Assembly: GCA_002452815.1 (NCBI GenBank)
Contig: DKFM01000011.1
Location: 62,001-126,000 of the forward strand
From: Rhodobacteraceae bacterium UBA6796
GTDB taxonomy: Bacteria > Pseudomonadota > Alphaproteobacteria > Rhodobacterales > Rhodobacteraceae
Reading direction: 5' to 3'
Length of the DNA stretch: 64,000 bases
The notes below the pieces were generated by a model. That model was not told the DNA's origin. It did not search any database and saw only the letters and a list, made by a program, of their open reading frames with translations. The translations under genes were made by a program, and so were the position numbers. Every line of letters starts with the position of its first letter. Position 1 is the stretch's first letter. Below, piece after piece: positions 22,682-32,313 of the stretch.

Positions 22682-23719
22682 ATGACCCAGACCCCCTGGT
22701 GGCACCCCGACCGTCACACCGACCGCCGCCCCGCCCTGCTGGCACGCAACCGGATTCAGGGCGCGCTGCGCGGCTGGCTGGCTGACGAAGGGTTTCTGGA
22801 GGTCGATCCCTGCGCGCTGCAGATCAGCCCGGGCAACGAGGCGCATCTGCACGCCTTCCGGACCCAGGCGATCGGCAACGACGGGATGGCGCACCCGATG
22901 TATCTGCACACCAGCCCGGAATTCGCGATGAAGAAGCTGCTGGCGGCGGGCGAAACCCGGATCGCGGCCTTCGCCCATGTCTGGCGCAACCGCGAACGGG
23001 GCGCGCTGCACAGCCCGGAATTCACCATGCTGGAATGGTATCGCGTGGGGCAGGACTATACCGTGCTGATGGACGATTGCGCGGCGATGCTGCGGCTGGC
23101 GGCCCGGGCCGCAGGCAGCGACATGCTGCGCTATCGCGACCGGACCTGCGACCCTTTCGCCCCGCCCGAGCGGCTGTCGGTGGCCGAGGCCTTCGCGCGC
23201 CATGCGGGCATCGACCTGCTGGCCACCTGCGACGGCGCTGAAACCGACGCCAATGCCCTGCGTGCCCAGTGCCGGGCCGTGGGGATCTCGGTGCGTGACG
23301 ATGACACCTGGTCGCTGATGCTGTCCAAGGTGCTGGTCGAAAAGGTGGAACCGCATCTGGGCCATGGCCGCGCCACGGTGCTGGACCGCTACCCCGCCGC
23401 CGAGGCGGCACTCGCCCGCCCCGCCCCCGATGACGCCCGGGTGGCAGAGCGGTTCGAGCTTTACGCCTGCGGGGTGGAGCTGGCCAATGGCTTTGGCGAA
23501 CTGACCAATGCCGCCGAACAGCGCCGCCGCTTCATGCTGGAAATGGAAGAAAAACAGCGGATCTATGGCGAGAGCTACCCGCTGGACGAAGATTTCCTTG
23601 CCGCGCTTGATCTGATGCCTGCGGCCAGCGGCATCGCCCTCGGCTTCGACCGGCTGGTGATGCTGGCCACCGCAGCGCCGCGGATCGACGATGTGATCTG
23701 GGCGCCGGTCGCCGGTTAA
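22682..23719 (+). CDS. epmA: EF-P--(R)-beta-lysine ligase (PoxA/GenX/YjeA)
   Basis: Class II lysyl-tRNA-synthetase paralogue lacking the anticodon-binding domain; it adenylates (R)-beta-lysine and attaches it to EF-P. The protein is 345 residues. Class II motifs are visible: [38 protein letters not shown] (motif 2) and [13 protein letters not shown] (motif 3). The adjacency to efp supports the role. The partner lysine 2,3-aminomutase EpmB, needed to make beta-lysine in E. coli, is not in this window. It is convergent with the DUF2237 gene, stops overlapping by four bases. Confidence 0.95.
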   Translation: MTQTPWWHPDRHTDRRPALLARNRIQGALRGWLADEGFLEVDPCALQISPGNEAHLHAFRTQAIGNDGMAHPMYLHTSPEFAMKKLLAAGETRIAAFAHVWRNRERGALHSPEFTMLEWYRVGQDYTVLMDDCAAMLRLAARAAGSDMLRYRDRTCDPFAPPERLSVAEAFARHAGIDLLATCDGAETDANALRAQCRAVGISVRDDDTWSLMLSKVLVEKVEPHLGHGRATVLDRYPAAEAALARPAPDDARVAERFELYACGVELANGFGELTNAAEQRRRFMLEMEEKQRIYGESYPLDEDFLAALDLMPAASGIALGFDRLVMLATAAPRIDDVIWAPVAG

Positions 23720-24083
23720 GCGGCGTGATCGCGCAGGGTTTCCAGCGCGATCACCTGCAACGCCCGCCGATGCGTGGCCGCCAGAACCACGCGCGGCGCG
23801 CAGCCTTCGTCCTGCGCCTCGAGCCAGCGCGCGGCACACAGGCACCACCGATCGCCGGGGACCAGACCCGGGAAATCGAATTCCGGGCGCGGCGTGCTCA
23901 GGTCATTGCCGATATAGGCCGACCAGACCAGGAATTCGGCCGTCACGATCACGCAGACCGTGTGGCTGCCCGCGTCTTCCCAACAGGTGTTGCAATGCCC
24001 GTCACGAAAAACCCGGTGCGCGGGGTCATGGAACAAGGCTGCAACACCCCGCCCAAGACATTGACTGCCGGTTCCATTTCCAT
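23716..24083 (-). pseudogene. DUF2237 family protein gene with an apparent one-base frameshift
   Basis: DUF2237 proteins are about 120 residues, of unknown function, with a conserved cysteine-rich N-terminus. Starting at ATG 24083 (GGAGG five bases upstream) the translation reads MEMEPAVNVLGGVLQPCS and continues to TGFF, matching the family start. The remaining family sequence RDGHCNTCWEDAGSHTV through PGDRWCLCAARW lies in another frame from there to the stop at 23716. One base is missing around the A-run 24007-24011. The total of 368 bases is one short of a 122-residue gene. This may be a genuine lesion or a sequencing error in a homopolymer. Confidence 0.8.
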
Positions 24084-24109
24084 GCGTGCCTCCGCCCGTT
24101 GCAGCGCCC

Positions 24110-25165
24110 TCAGGGGGCAGGCGCGCGCCAGTCGACCCAGCGGCCGTGGAAATCCGCGCGTCCGAGGTCCAGCGTTTCACCCCCGGGCCACAGCGTCAAG
24201 CGCAGTGCCGCCCCGGGCGCGGCGCCGTCTGCCTCCATCCCGAAATGCGCCAGCGGGGCCGTGGCACTGGCCGCAGCCCCCGCCCGGTCCAGCGCGGCCG
24301 CGCAGCGCGCCTGCACCGCAGGCGGGAAATATTGCCAGGCGACGGTGTGGCAGACCAGATGCAGCGCGCCCGGGTACAGAACGGCCAGCCGCGCCTCCAG
24401 CCAGTCGGCGGCATCGGCGAGGGCGACCGGCGCAGGATCGGCGGACAAGGCATCCAGCCCGGCGCGGGTGCGCGCCAGCCGGTCGGCCTGATCGGCCCAG
24501 ATGTAGGACAACAGCCGCAGCCGGTCCGCAACCGGGTCGAGCGGGTTCAGATCGGCCCCCGCCCGCGCCACGACCCGGGGCTGCGCGACCGGCGGCAACG
24601 CGCCCTGCCAATCGGGGGCAAGGCGCGCGACCGGGTCGGCCGCACCGAAGCTTTCTCCCCGCAGATCAAGCGCATAGCGATCCCAGATCAGATTGAGCCC
24701 GGCGCTCGCCCCCAGTTCGGACAGAACCAGCGGCAGGCCGAACCGCGCCGTCAGCCATTGCCCCAGTGCGATCAGCGGGCCCGAGCGGCGCATCTCGTTC
24801 GTTTGCGGCGGGCTGTCGAGGTAGTGATCGACAAACGCGGCCTCGGTCTGCAGCACTGCGGCCATCGGCGCGGTCAGATCGGCTGGGGCCCGGCCCTGCG
24901 GCGCATTGTAGGCAGGTGTCAGCGGCCCGACACGCCCGCGCAGATGCAACGCATGCAGCGCCCCCGCCAGCCGCAGCGGCAGTGAATGCCCCGAGGGGCC
25001 GATGTCGCCGCTGAAGGCCTGCAGCCGCGCGGCCAGCGCGGGCGGCACCTGCCCCGCTTGCCACAGATGGGCAAAGGCCCGCAGCACCGCGGCCGTGAAC
25101 GGCGATCCCAGATCGGTGCAGGCCAGTGCCTGACGCTCCAACGCTTCGGGCAGGGTCTGCACCAT
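24110..25165 (-). CDS. DUF2332 family protein
   Basis: A 351-residue cytoplasmic protein. The SELGASAGLNLIWDRYALDLRG segment near the middle and the N-terminal pattern TLPEALERQALACTDLGSPFTAAVLRAFA are typical of DUF2332, which resembles a class I methyltransferase fold, with ELGASAGLNL in the place of the SAM-binding loop; no activity is established to my knowledge. The ATG at 25165 has AGAGG five bases upstream; the open frame extends further but without family similarity. It lies 26 bases upstream of the DUF2237 gene and is probably cotranscribed with it. Confidence 0.82.
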   Translation of the reverse strand: MVQTLPEALERQALACTDLGSPFTAAVLRAFAHLWQAGQVPPALAARLQAFSGDIGPSGHSLPLRLAGALHALHLRGRVGPLTPAYNAPQGRAPADLTAPMAAVLQTEAAFVDHYLDSPPQTNEMRRSGPLIALGQWLTARFGLPLVLSELGASAGLNLIWDRYALDLRGESFGAADPVARLAPDWQGALPPVAQPRVVARAGADLNPLDPVADRLRLLSYIWADQADRLARTRAGLDALSADPAPVALADAADWLEARLAVLYPGALHLVCHTVAWQYFPPAVQARCAAALDRAGAAASATAPLAHFGMEADGAAPGAALRLTLWPGGETLDLGRADFHGRWVDWRAPAP

Positions 25166-25317
25166 TGTCACCTCTTCGCCTGTCTGGGCGGCCCAGCCCG
25201 CCACCTGAACGCTAAGCGCGGGTGCAGATGGCCGCAGCACAGGCCGCAGCATGCCCGCCTTCCGCACCACGATCAAGTCGGGCGCAGCGATCCGCAGGGA
25301 CGCCGGGACAGAGCGCG

Positions 25318-25839
25318 TCAGTAGATATAGCGGATCTGATCGGTCCAGTAGCGTTCCATCCGGCGCAGGGTGCGGTTCATGTCGTCCATCGCGTCGAACC
25401 CGATCACACCGCGCTGTTCCATGCCCTGAGCGTGCCGTTCGAACAGGTCGGCCACCGCATCACGCAAGCTGCGCCCCTTGGCCGTCAGCCGCACCCGGAC
25501 CGACCGGCGGTCGATTTCGCAACGCTGGTGATGCATATAGCCGCAATCCACCAGCTTTTTCAGGTTATAGGACACGTTCGAACCCTGATAATAGCCGCGC
25601 GTCTTCAACTCGCCCGCGGTCACCTCATGCTCGCCAACGTTGAACAACAGCAGCGCCTGCACCGGGTTGATTTCCAAAATCCCCAGTCGTTCGAATTCGT
25701 CCTTGATCACGTCCAGAAGCAGCCGATGCAGCCGCTCCACCAAGGACAGGCTGTCAAGATAGCCTGCCATGAGACCGGGCTGCGCGGCGTCTTTCACCGC
25801 CTCCGGCCCGGGCACTTTCACTGGGGTCTGAAAAGTCAT
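25318..25839 (-). CDS. MarR-type winged-helix regulator (LdtR-like)
   Basis: A 173-residue DNA-binding protein. YLDSLSLVERLHRLLLDVIKDEF forms the dimerisation helices; NPVQALLLFNVGEHEVTAGELKTRGYYQGSNVSYNLKKLVDCGYMHHQR is the winged helix-turn-helix, followed by the wing with DRRSVRVRLTAKG. This alphaproteobacterial subfamily resembles LdtR of Liberibacter, which regulates an L,D-transpeptidase; that equivalence is from memory and unverified. No transpeptidase gene is adjacent. It appears monocistronic with about 120 bases upstream. Confidence 0.85.
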   Translation of the reverse strand: MTFQTPVKVPGPEAVKDAAQPGLMAGYLDSLSLVERLHRLLLDVIKDEFERLGILEINPVQALLLFNVGEHEVTAGELKTRGYYQGSNVSYNLKKLVDCGYMHHQRCEIDRRSVRVRLTAKGRSLRDAVADLFERHAQGMEQRGVIGFDAMDDMNRTLRRMERYWTDQIRYIY

Positions 25840-25962
25840 TCATTTCTCCGCCGATCTCGCTACCCAGGGCGAAAATGGCGGAAAAACACCAACGTTCGGT
25901 TAAGCGCCGAAAATTTCCCGTGAATCTGTCACAAATCCCCGGCACCCAATGCCGCTCCGGGC

Positions 25963-26235
25963 TCAGCCGCGGGCGTGGCGCGCCTTGGCGAAGGCGGAAA
26001 TTTCGCTCAGCAGATCAAGGTATTGCGCCGGGCAAGGCTGCGCCCCCGAAACCCACGGATACAGATCCTGATCGTTTTCTTCGAGCAGCAGATCATACAG
26101 GTCCAGCGCCGCCGCATCCATCCCGGCCAGCCGTTCATCCGCCCAAGGGCCCAGGATCAGGTCCATTTCCTTGGTGCCGCGCCGCCAGCTGCGCATGCGC
26201 ATCCGCTTCAGCCGTGCGTCCATCGTCTCGGTCAT
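25963..26235 (-). CDS. sdhE: Succinate dehydrogenase assembly factor SdhE (DUF339)
   Basis: A 90-residue all-helical protein of the SdhE/Sdh5 family, which promotes covalent FAD attachment to SdhA. The signature RGTKEMDLILGPWAD is at residues 19-33 (the RGxxE motif is essential in the family), followed by YDLLLEENDQDLYPWVSG. Its start overlaps the stop of the Xre regulator by four bases (ATGA). No sdh genes are in the window. Confidence 0.93.
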   Translation of the reverse strand: MTETMDARLKRMRMRSWRRGTKEMDLILGPWADERLAGMDAAALDLYDLLLEENDQDLYPWVSGAQPCPAQYLDLLSEISAFAKARHARG

Positions 26236-26612
26236 TCCAGCCCCTCCGCCATCAGCTTGCGCTCCAACCGGCCCAGCCGCGCATCCAGTTCCTCGACGAC
26301 CGAGCGGATGGCACGGATTTCGCGCACCGTCTCGCGCACCGTTTCCGCCTCTTCCCGCGCCTCGGGCGGCGCGTCAAGCCCTTCGCCCTGCCCCGTCAGC
26401 AGCCACATCAGCGAGACATTGAGCATCCCTGCCAGCATCTGCAGCCGATTGGCGCGCGGGTCGGCCGCGTCGTCTTCCCAGCTTTGCAGGGTTTCCAGAC
26501 GAACGCCCAGCCGCTCGGCCAGTTCGGGCTGGCTCAGCCCTGCGGCCTCGCGCGCCCCTGCCAGCCGGTCCCCGAAGGTCGCCTGTTCGGCGCCATACCA
26601 ATCTTCGCCCAT
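26232..26612 (-). CDS. Xre-family helix-turn-helix regulator
   Basis: A 126-residue protein. FGDRLAGAREAAGLSQPELAERLGVRLETLQSWEDD and MLAGMLNVSLMWLLTGQGE (about residues 13-75) form an HTH_3 domain. The C-terminal 45 residues are a predicted amphipathic helix or coiled coil (RETVREIRAIRSVVEELDARLGRLERKL). The ATG at 26612 follows GGGGCGGAG. It is divergent from the aspartate aminotransferase gene and coupled to sdhE; its targets are unknown. Confidence 0.85.
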   Translation of the reverse strand: MGEDWYGAEQATFGDRLAGAREAAGLSQPELAERLGVRLETLQSWEDDAADPRANRLQMLAGMLNVSLMWLLTGQGEGLDAPPEAREEAETVRETVREIRAIRSVVEELDARLGRLERKLMAEGLE

Positions 26613-26654
26613 CTCCGCCCCTCTTTCACTTGAATTCCACGGACCGCAGCGTAA

Positions 26655-27893
<1,239 letters not shown>

Positions 27894-27907
27894 GGGGCGA
27901 GGGCCAG

Positions 27908-28327
27908 ATGGCGGGCGATCTGCCGGAGTATTATTTCCGCATCCGCGAGAATGGCGCGGCGGTATTTCGGGTCGATACCGAAAACCGCCAGCGCCGGATC
28001 GAGATGGATCAGATCGCCGTCGTCAACATCCGCAATGGCGAGATCAAGGCGCAGGGCGACCGGGTGCTGAGCCCGGCCGATCTGGCCGAGATCGAGGGCT
28101 GGATGGCGCGGCGCGTGGCGCTGCTGGCGCAGCGCGATATCGACGACATTCACCGCGCGGTCGATTACCTGAACCTGACGACGCATTGGGTGCAGTCGAA
28201 GGCCAGCGATGCGCAGCTGGACGATGTGACCGACGCGCTGCTGCTGGCGATGCACGATCTGCGCACGGTTCTGGTGCGCAAGAAGGCCGAACGGCTGATG
28301 AAGGCCCAGCCCGAGGACGAAGCCTGA
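27908..28327 (+). CDS. Conserved hypothetical protein
   Basis: A 139-residue, probably cytoplasmic protein beginning MAGDLPEYYFRIRENGAAVFRV. It has an N-terminal beta-rich part (about residues 8-50) with DTENRQRRIEMDQIAVVNIRNGEIK, and a helical C-terminal part. No catalytic motif or membrane segment is visible and I do not recognise a named domain. It starts 14 bases after the aminotransferase and is probably cotranscribed with it. Confidence 0.75.
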   Translation: MAGDLPEYYFRIRENGAAVFRVDTENRQRRIEMDQIAVVNIRNGEIKAQGDRVLSPADLAEIEGWMARRVALLAQRDIDDIHRAVDYLNLTTHWVQSKASDAQLDDVTDALLLAMHDLRTVLVRKKAERLMKAQPEDEA

Positions 28328-28418
28328 CCCCCGGCCTGCGCGCAGCTGTCGCACCGATCACGCTGGACGCTCTGCAGGGGCGGGACTACTGCGAAGACAT
28401 CAACGGCAGGAGGCACTG

Positions 28419-29549
28419 ATGCCGCATATCGCGATTCTCGGCTCTGGCTTTGCGGCCCTCACAACGGTACGCGCCTTGCGCCGCCGCGGCGTCGACGCAG
28501 AGATCACCGTCATCTCGCCGCGCGATGCGCTGCACTACCTGCCCTCGACGATCTGGATTCCCGCCGGGCTGCGCAAGGCGGCCGAACTGCGCCTGCCGCT
28601 GGTGCGGTTCTTTGCCCGCCACAAGGTGCGGTTCATTCAGGCCTCGGTCACCGGGCTGCGCGCCGCCACGCTCGAAATCGACACCGACGCGGGCGAAACG
28701 ATCCGCGCCGATCACATCGTGATCGCGGCGGGCGGGCGGTTCTTGCGCAAGCTGCCCGGCATCGAGAACGCGATCATCCCCTGCGAAGGCATTGCCGCCG
28801 CCGAGGCGATGACCGAACGATTGGCCGCGTTGGAAGGCGGCACCATCGCCATCGGCATGGCGACCAACCCCGCCGAGCCGGGCGCGATGCGCGGCGGGCC
28901 GATGTTCGAATATCTGTTCATCCTGGATACGCTGCTGCGCCGTCAGGGCCGGCGTGATCGGTTCCGGCTGGTGTTCTTCTCGCCCGCGCCCCGGCCCGGC
29001 AACCGGCTGGGCGAAAAGGCGGTCGACGGGCTGTTGAAGGAAATGGCGAAACGCGGGATCGACACCCATCTGGGCCACAAGATGGTGCGGATCGACCCCG
29101 ACCGCGTGGTGACCGAGGGCGGCGAAATTCCCGCCGATCTGATCCTGTTCCAGCCCGGCATGACCGGCCCCGTCTGGTTCGAGAATACCGACCTGCCGAT
29201 GAGCCCGGGCAAGATGGTGCAGGCCGATGCGCTGTGCCGTGTGGCCGGGTTCGAGGGCGTCTGGGTCGCCGGTGATTCCGGCAGCTATCCGGGGCCGGAA
29301 TGGCTACCGAAACAGGCGCATCAGGCCGATCTGCAGGCGCAGGCCGTGGCCGCCAATATCGCCGCGATGCTGAAGGGCGATCTGCCCCGCACCGAATTCC
29401 GGGCCGAGCTTATCTGCATCATGGACAGTCTGGACAAGGGAATGCTGGTGTTCCGGCGCGGCAATCTGAACATCGTCCTGCCCGCGCTGAAACCGCTGCA
29501 CTGGCTGAAACGGATGTTCGAAAACCACTACCTGCGCGTCTACCGCTAG
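28419..29549 (+). CDS. FAD-dependent oxidoreductase, sulfide:quinone-reductase-like
   Basis: A 376-residue flavoprotein. The N-terminal FAD motif is AILGSGFAALTTVRALRRR; a second nucleotide region and the C-terminal FAD segment GVWVAGDSGSYPGPEWLPKQAHQADLQAQAVAANI match the SQR/NDH-2/flavocytochrome c sulfide dehydrogenase family. Only one cysteine pair position is suggested (IPCEG near residue 124), and the set of cysteines expected of a classic SQR is not obvious, so the substrate is uncertain. The C-terminus ends in an amphipathic helix (LHWLKRMFENHYLRVYR) that could attach to the membrane. The stop overlaps the MATE gene's stop region by four bases. Confidence 0.75.
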   Translation: MPHIAILGSGFAALTTVRALRRRGVDAEITVISPRDALHYLPSTIWIPAGLRKAAELRLPLVRFFARHKVRFIQASVTGLRAATLEIDTDAGETIRADHIVIAAGGRFLRKLPGIENAIIPCEGIAAAEAMTERLAALEGGTIAIGMATNPAEPGAMRGGPMFEYLFILDTLLRRQGRRDRFRLVFFSPAPRPGNRLGEKAVDGLLKEMAKRGIDTHLGHKMVRIDPDRVVTEGGEIPADLILFQPGMTGPVWFENTDLPMSPGKMVQADALCRVAGFEGVWVAGDSGSYPGPEWLPKQAHQADLQAQAVAANIAAMLKGDLPRTEFRAELICIMDSLDKGMLVFRRGNLNIVLPALKPLHWLKRMFENHYLRVYR

Positions 29550-30928
29550 GTCAGGCGCAACCAGGGCCCGCGCCAGAAGCGCACGATCAGCGTCAGCCCG
29601 ACGCAGGCAAGCCCGATCACCAGACCCAGCCACAGCCCGACCCCGCCGTAACCGAACTGGAAGGCCAGCAGATAGCTCGACGGCATGCCGATCAGCCAAT
29701 AGCCCGATCCGGCAACCCACATCGGCACCCGCGTGTCATGCACCCCGCGCAGCAGTCCCAGTGCCATGACCTGCGTCGCATCGAACAACTGAAACAGCGC
29801 CGCAACCGCCAGCAACCGCGTGCCGAAGGCCAGGATCTCGGCACTGTCGGGATTGTCCAGATCCAGAAACGCCCCGATCAGCAGCTGCGGCAGCCCCAGA
29901 AACAGCCCGATCGTCGCCACGCCGAACAGCGCCGACATCGCCAGCGCCACCACCGCCCCGTCGCGCAGCCGCACCGCATCGCGCGCGCCAAAGGCCCGCC
30001 CGGTGCGCACCGTCGCGGCATTGGACAGGCCCATATGCACCATGAACGTCAGCGAGGCGAGTTCCAGCGCGATGCCATGCGCGGCCAGCTGCACCGTGCC
30101 GATCCAGCCCATCATCAGCGCCGAGGCCTGAAACAGCCCCGCCTCGAACAGCGAGGTCAGCCCGATCGGCAGGCCCAGCCGGGCCACCGCGAAGAAGGCT
30201 TCCCAATCGGGTTTCCAGAAGCGCTGCAACAGATGGAAGCGTTGCAGCGCGGGCACCCGCACCGCATAGATCATCAGCAAGGAGGCCGTGGAGATCTGCA
30301 CCAGAACCGAGGCCAGCGCCGCACCGCGCACGCCCATTTCCGGCGCCCCCAGATTGCCGAAGATCAGCACCCAGTTCAGCGCGACGTTCAGCGCCAGCCC
30401 CAAGAGCGTGACCCACATCACCACCTGCGTGCGCTCCAGCGCGCTCAGATAGGCCTTGAGCACCGCGATCACCAGCGCGGGCACCATGCCCCACATCGCC
30501 ACGCGCAGATAATCCTGCGCCAGATCGGCCAGCGCCGGATCTTGCCCAAGCGCGCGCAGCACCGGCCCCGAGACCGCCATCACCGGGATCACCGCGCAGG
30601 CAAAGATCAGCGACAGCCACAACCCCATGCGCGCATCGCGCCGCACCTGCACCTCGTCGCCCGCGCCCATGGCCGCGGAAATCCGCCCCATCAGCGCATA
30701 AGAAAACCCCGAGCCCAGGATGAACAGAAAGAAGAAATAGCTCGACCCCAGCACGACCGAGGCCAGTTCCGGCACGCCATACCAGCCCAGCATGATCGTA
30801 TCGGTCACATGCAGCGACATCTGCGCAAGGTTCGAACCGATCAGCGGCAGCCCCAGCGCCAGAAGCGTGCGGGCATGGGCGGCGTAGCTGAGCCGTTCGG
30901 GCGCAAGAGAGGTGTGCAGGGAGGTCAT
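29546..30928 (-). CDS. MATE-family multidrug efflux transporter
   Basis: A 460-residue protein with about twelve hydrophobic helices in two similar halves, typical of the NorM-type MATE exporters that use a sodium or proton gradient. Family-like segments include LALGLPLIGSNLAQMSLHVTDTIMLGWYG at residues 28-56 and GLPIGLTSLFEAGLFQASALMMGWIG in the second half. The specific substrate cannot be inferred. It is convergent with the SQR-like gene. Confidence 0.92.
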   Translation of the reverse strand: MTSLHTSLAPERLSYAAHARTLLALGLPLIGSNLAQMSLHVTDTIMLGWYGVPELASVVLGSSYFFFLFILGSGFSYALMGRISAAMGAGDEVQVRRDARMGLWLSLIFACAVIPVMAVSGPVLRALGQDPALADLAQDYLRVAMWGMVPALVIAVLKAYLSALERTQVVMWVTLLGLALNVALNWVLIFGNLGAPEMGVRGAALASVLVQISTASLLMIYAVRVPALQRFHLLQRFWKPDWEAFFAVARLGLPIGLTSLFEAGLFQASALMMGWIGTVQLAAHGIALELASLTFMVHMGLSNAATVRTGRAFGARDAVRLRDGAVVALAMSALFGVATIGLFLGLPQLLIGAFLDLDNPDSAEILAFGTRLLAVAALFQLFDATQVMALGLLRGVHDTRVPMWVAGSGYWLIGMPSSYLLAFQFGYGGVGLWLGLVIGLACVGLTLIVRFWRGPWLRLT

Positions 30929-31003
30929 GACCGGACGCTAGCGCCGCCCCGCGCCAAGGTCCAGTGCCCGCGCGCCCCTGCCGTCAGATGGTGGGCGGGT
31001 GCC

Positions 31004-31591
31004 TCAGCGCCGCTTGCGGCCGGTAATCATCGGGGTGACCAGATCTTCGCGCTTCCAGAAGCGGTAAAAGAAGATCGCGCCCACATGCAGCACCACCAGC
31101 GCCAGCAACACGACGCCCAGCTTGTGGTGCATGCCCAGCGCCCAGCGGTTCCACGCGGTCGAGACCTGTTCGGCCAGCGGCCCGGTGTTGATGTAATCCT
31201 CAGGGTCGACGATCAGCCCGGTCGCGACCTGTGCAGCCAGCACCGACAGCAGCGCCACCACCGACCAGCCGCCCAGCGGGTTGTGCCCCGCCGCACCCGA
31301 CGCCTTGCGCGCGCCCAGCGTCCGGGCATAGGCGATCACCGCGCCGGGCCCCTTGATGAAGGTGACAAACCGCGCATTGCGCGGCCCGATCAGCCCCCAG
31401 ATCAGCCGGAACACCAGAAGCGCCGCCACCGTGTAGCCCGCCCAGAAATGCAGGGTCATCTTCAGTGGCCCGAAATGGCCCAGCAGCCAGCCCCCCGTCA
31501 CCGCCAGCACCAGCAGCCAGTGAAAGGCCCGCAGCGCCGGGTCCCAGATTTGCGGATTGTCGTCAGCGGGGCGGGGCGGGGTATCGGTCAT
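31004..31591 (-). CDS. Cytochrome b561-type membrane protein
   Basis: A 195-residue di-haem b-type cytochrome with four membrane helices and histidines in ALRAFHWLLV, MTLHFWAGY, GMHHKLG and VLHVGAI. In R. capsulatus a b-type cytochrome gene accompanies the cytochrome c' gene, and the same arrangement is seen here, so it may exchange electrons with cytochrome c'. ATG 31591 is chosen; a TTG five codons upstream is possible. An intrinsic terminator lies between it and cycP, so its expression may depend on read-through. Confidence 0.88.
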   Translation of the reverse strand: MTDTPPRPADDNPQIWDPALRAFHWLLVLAVTGGWLLGHFGPLKMTLHFWAGYTVAALLVFRLIWGLIGPRNARFVTFIKGPGAVIAYARTLGARKASGAAGHNPLGGWSVVALLSVLAAQVATGLIVDPEDYINTGPLAEQVSTAWNRWALGMHHKLGVVLLALVVLHVGAIFFYRFWKREDLVTPMITGRKRR

Positions 31592-31606
31592 GGCAAAATC
31601 CGTCAA

Positions 31607-31637
31607 GAAAAAGGCCCGGGCCGCGACGGCCCGGGCA
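31607..31637 (-). terminator. Intrinsic terminator between cycP and the cytochrome b gene
   Basis: Arms GCCCGGGCC (31614-31622) and GGCCCGGGC (31628-31636) with a five-base loop; on the minus strand the stem runs into CTTTTTC. It lies 21 bases after the cycP stop and about 15 bases before the downstream ATG, and so inside the apparent two-gene unit. Confidence 0.85.
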
Positions 31638-31657
31638 AGAGGTGTGAAGCGGCAGGA

Positions 31658-32104
31658 TTATTCCGGCACGCGATAGTCGTCGTGACAGGCCTTGCAGGTG
31701 CCGCCGAACTTGCCGAAGGCCGCGCCAAAGGCAGCGGCATCGCCCGTGGCCGATGCGGCGATCAATTCGGCCCCGGCCTCGTGCATGGCTTTGCCCTTGG
31801 CGCCGAAATCTTCCATGTTCGTCCAGATCTTGGCCATCGCGCGGGTCTTGCCCGGGAATTCGGCATCAGACGTGCCTTCGGCGAAAAGCGGGGCGGTGTC
31901 GGTCGCCAGAATCGCCTCGAGCTTCGCGGTTTCGGCCTTGGCGGCCTCGGCGTCGAAGGATTTCGCGATCCCGCCCATCGCCTTGGTCACGCCGCCAAGC
32001 GACTTGAAATAGGCCTGGCGGGCCTCGATCGCGGCCATCGGATCGGCGAAGGCAGCCCCTGCGATCAGGGCGGCGGGAAGGGCGGCAAGAAGAACTTTGC
32101 GCAT
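31658..32104 (-). CDS. cycP: Cytochrome c'
   Basis: Periplasmic class II c-type cytochrome that binds nitric oxide; in R. capsulatus it confers NO resistance. The protein is 148 residues, with a signal peptide (residues 1-20, ending AFA) and a four-helix bundle with the C-terminal haem motif CKACH at 137-141. The sequence is very close to R. capsulatus cytochrome c' as I remember it, in [33 protein letters not shown] and [19 protein letters not shown], but not identical. The ATG is at 32104. Confidence 0.96.
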   Translation of the reverse strand: MRKVLLAALPAALIAGAAFADPMAAIEARQAYFKSLGGVTKAMGGIAKSFDAEAAKAETAKLEAILATDTAPLFAEGTSDAEFPGKTRAMAKIWTNMEDFGAKGKAMHEAGAELIAASATGDAAAFGAAFGKFGGTCKACHDDYRVPE

Positions 32105-32313
32105 AGGTGTCTCCGTCAAATGGAACAGGTTATCCGGCCCGGCCGCAAAACGACCGCCCCGGTTGGCTCCAGTATGACAGCGCAAGGCACGTCAGGAATG
32201 TGACTTGCGCACACAACGGCATAAAAAGCCCGTGAGCGGCGCGCCCTGCCCCGGTTTTACGCACTTCCGGGCGCGGCAAACCCGCCGCACCCGGTTTGGC
32301 CCGATCACGCCGG

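Noticed and set aside
29300..32203. 967-codon plus-strand frame opposite the MATE, cytochrome b and cycP genes
   Set aside because: Antisense to clear genes on the minus strand; composition is Arg/His/Gln-rich, typical of a shadow frame.
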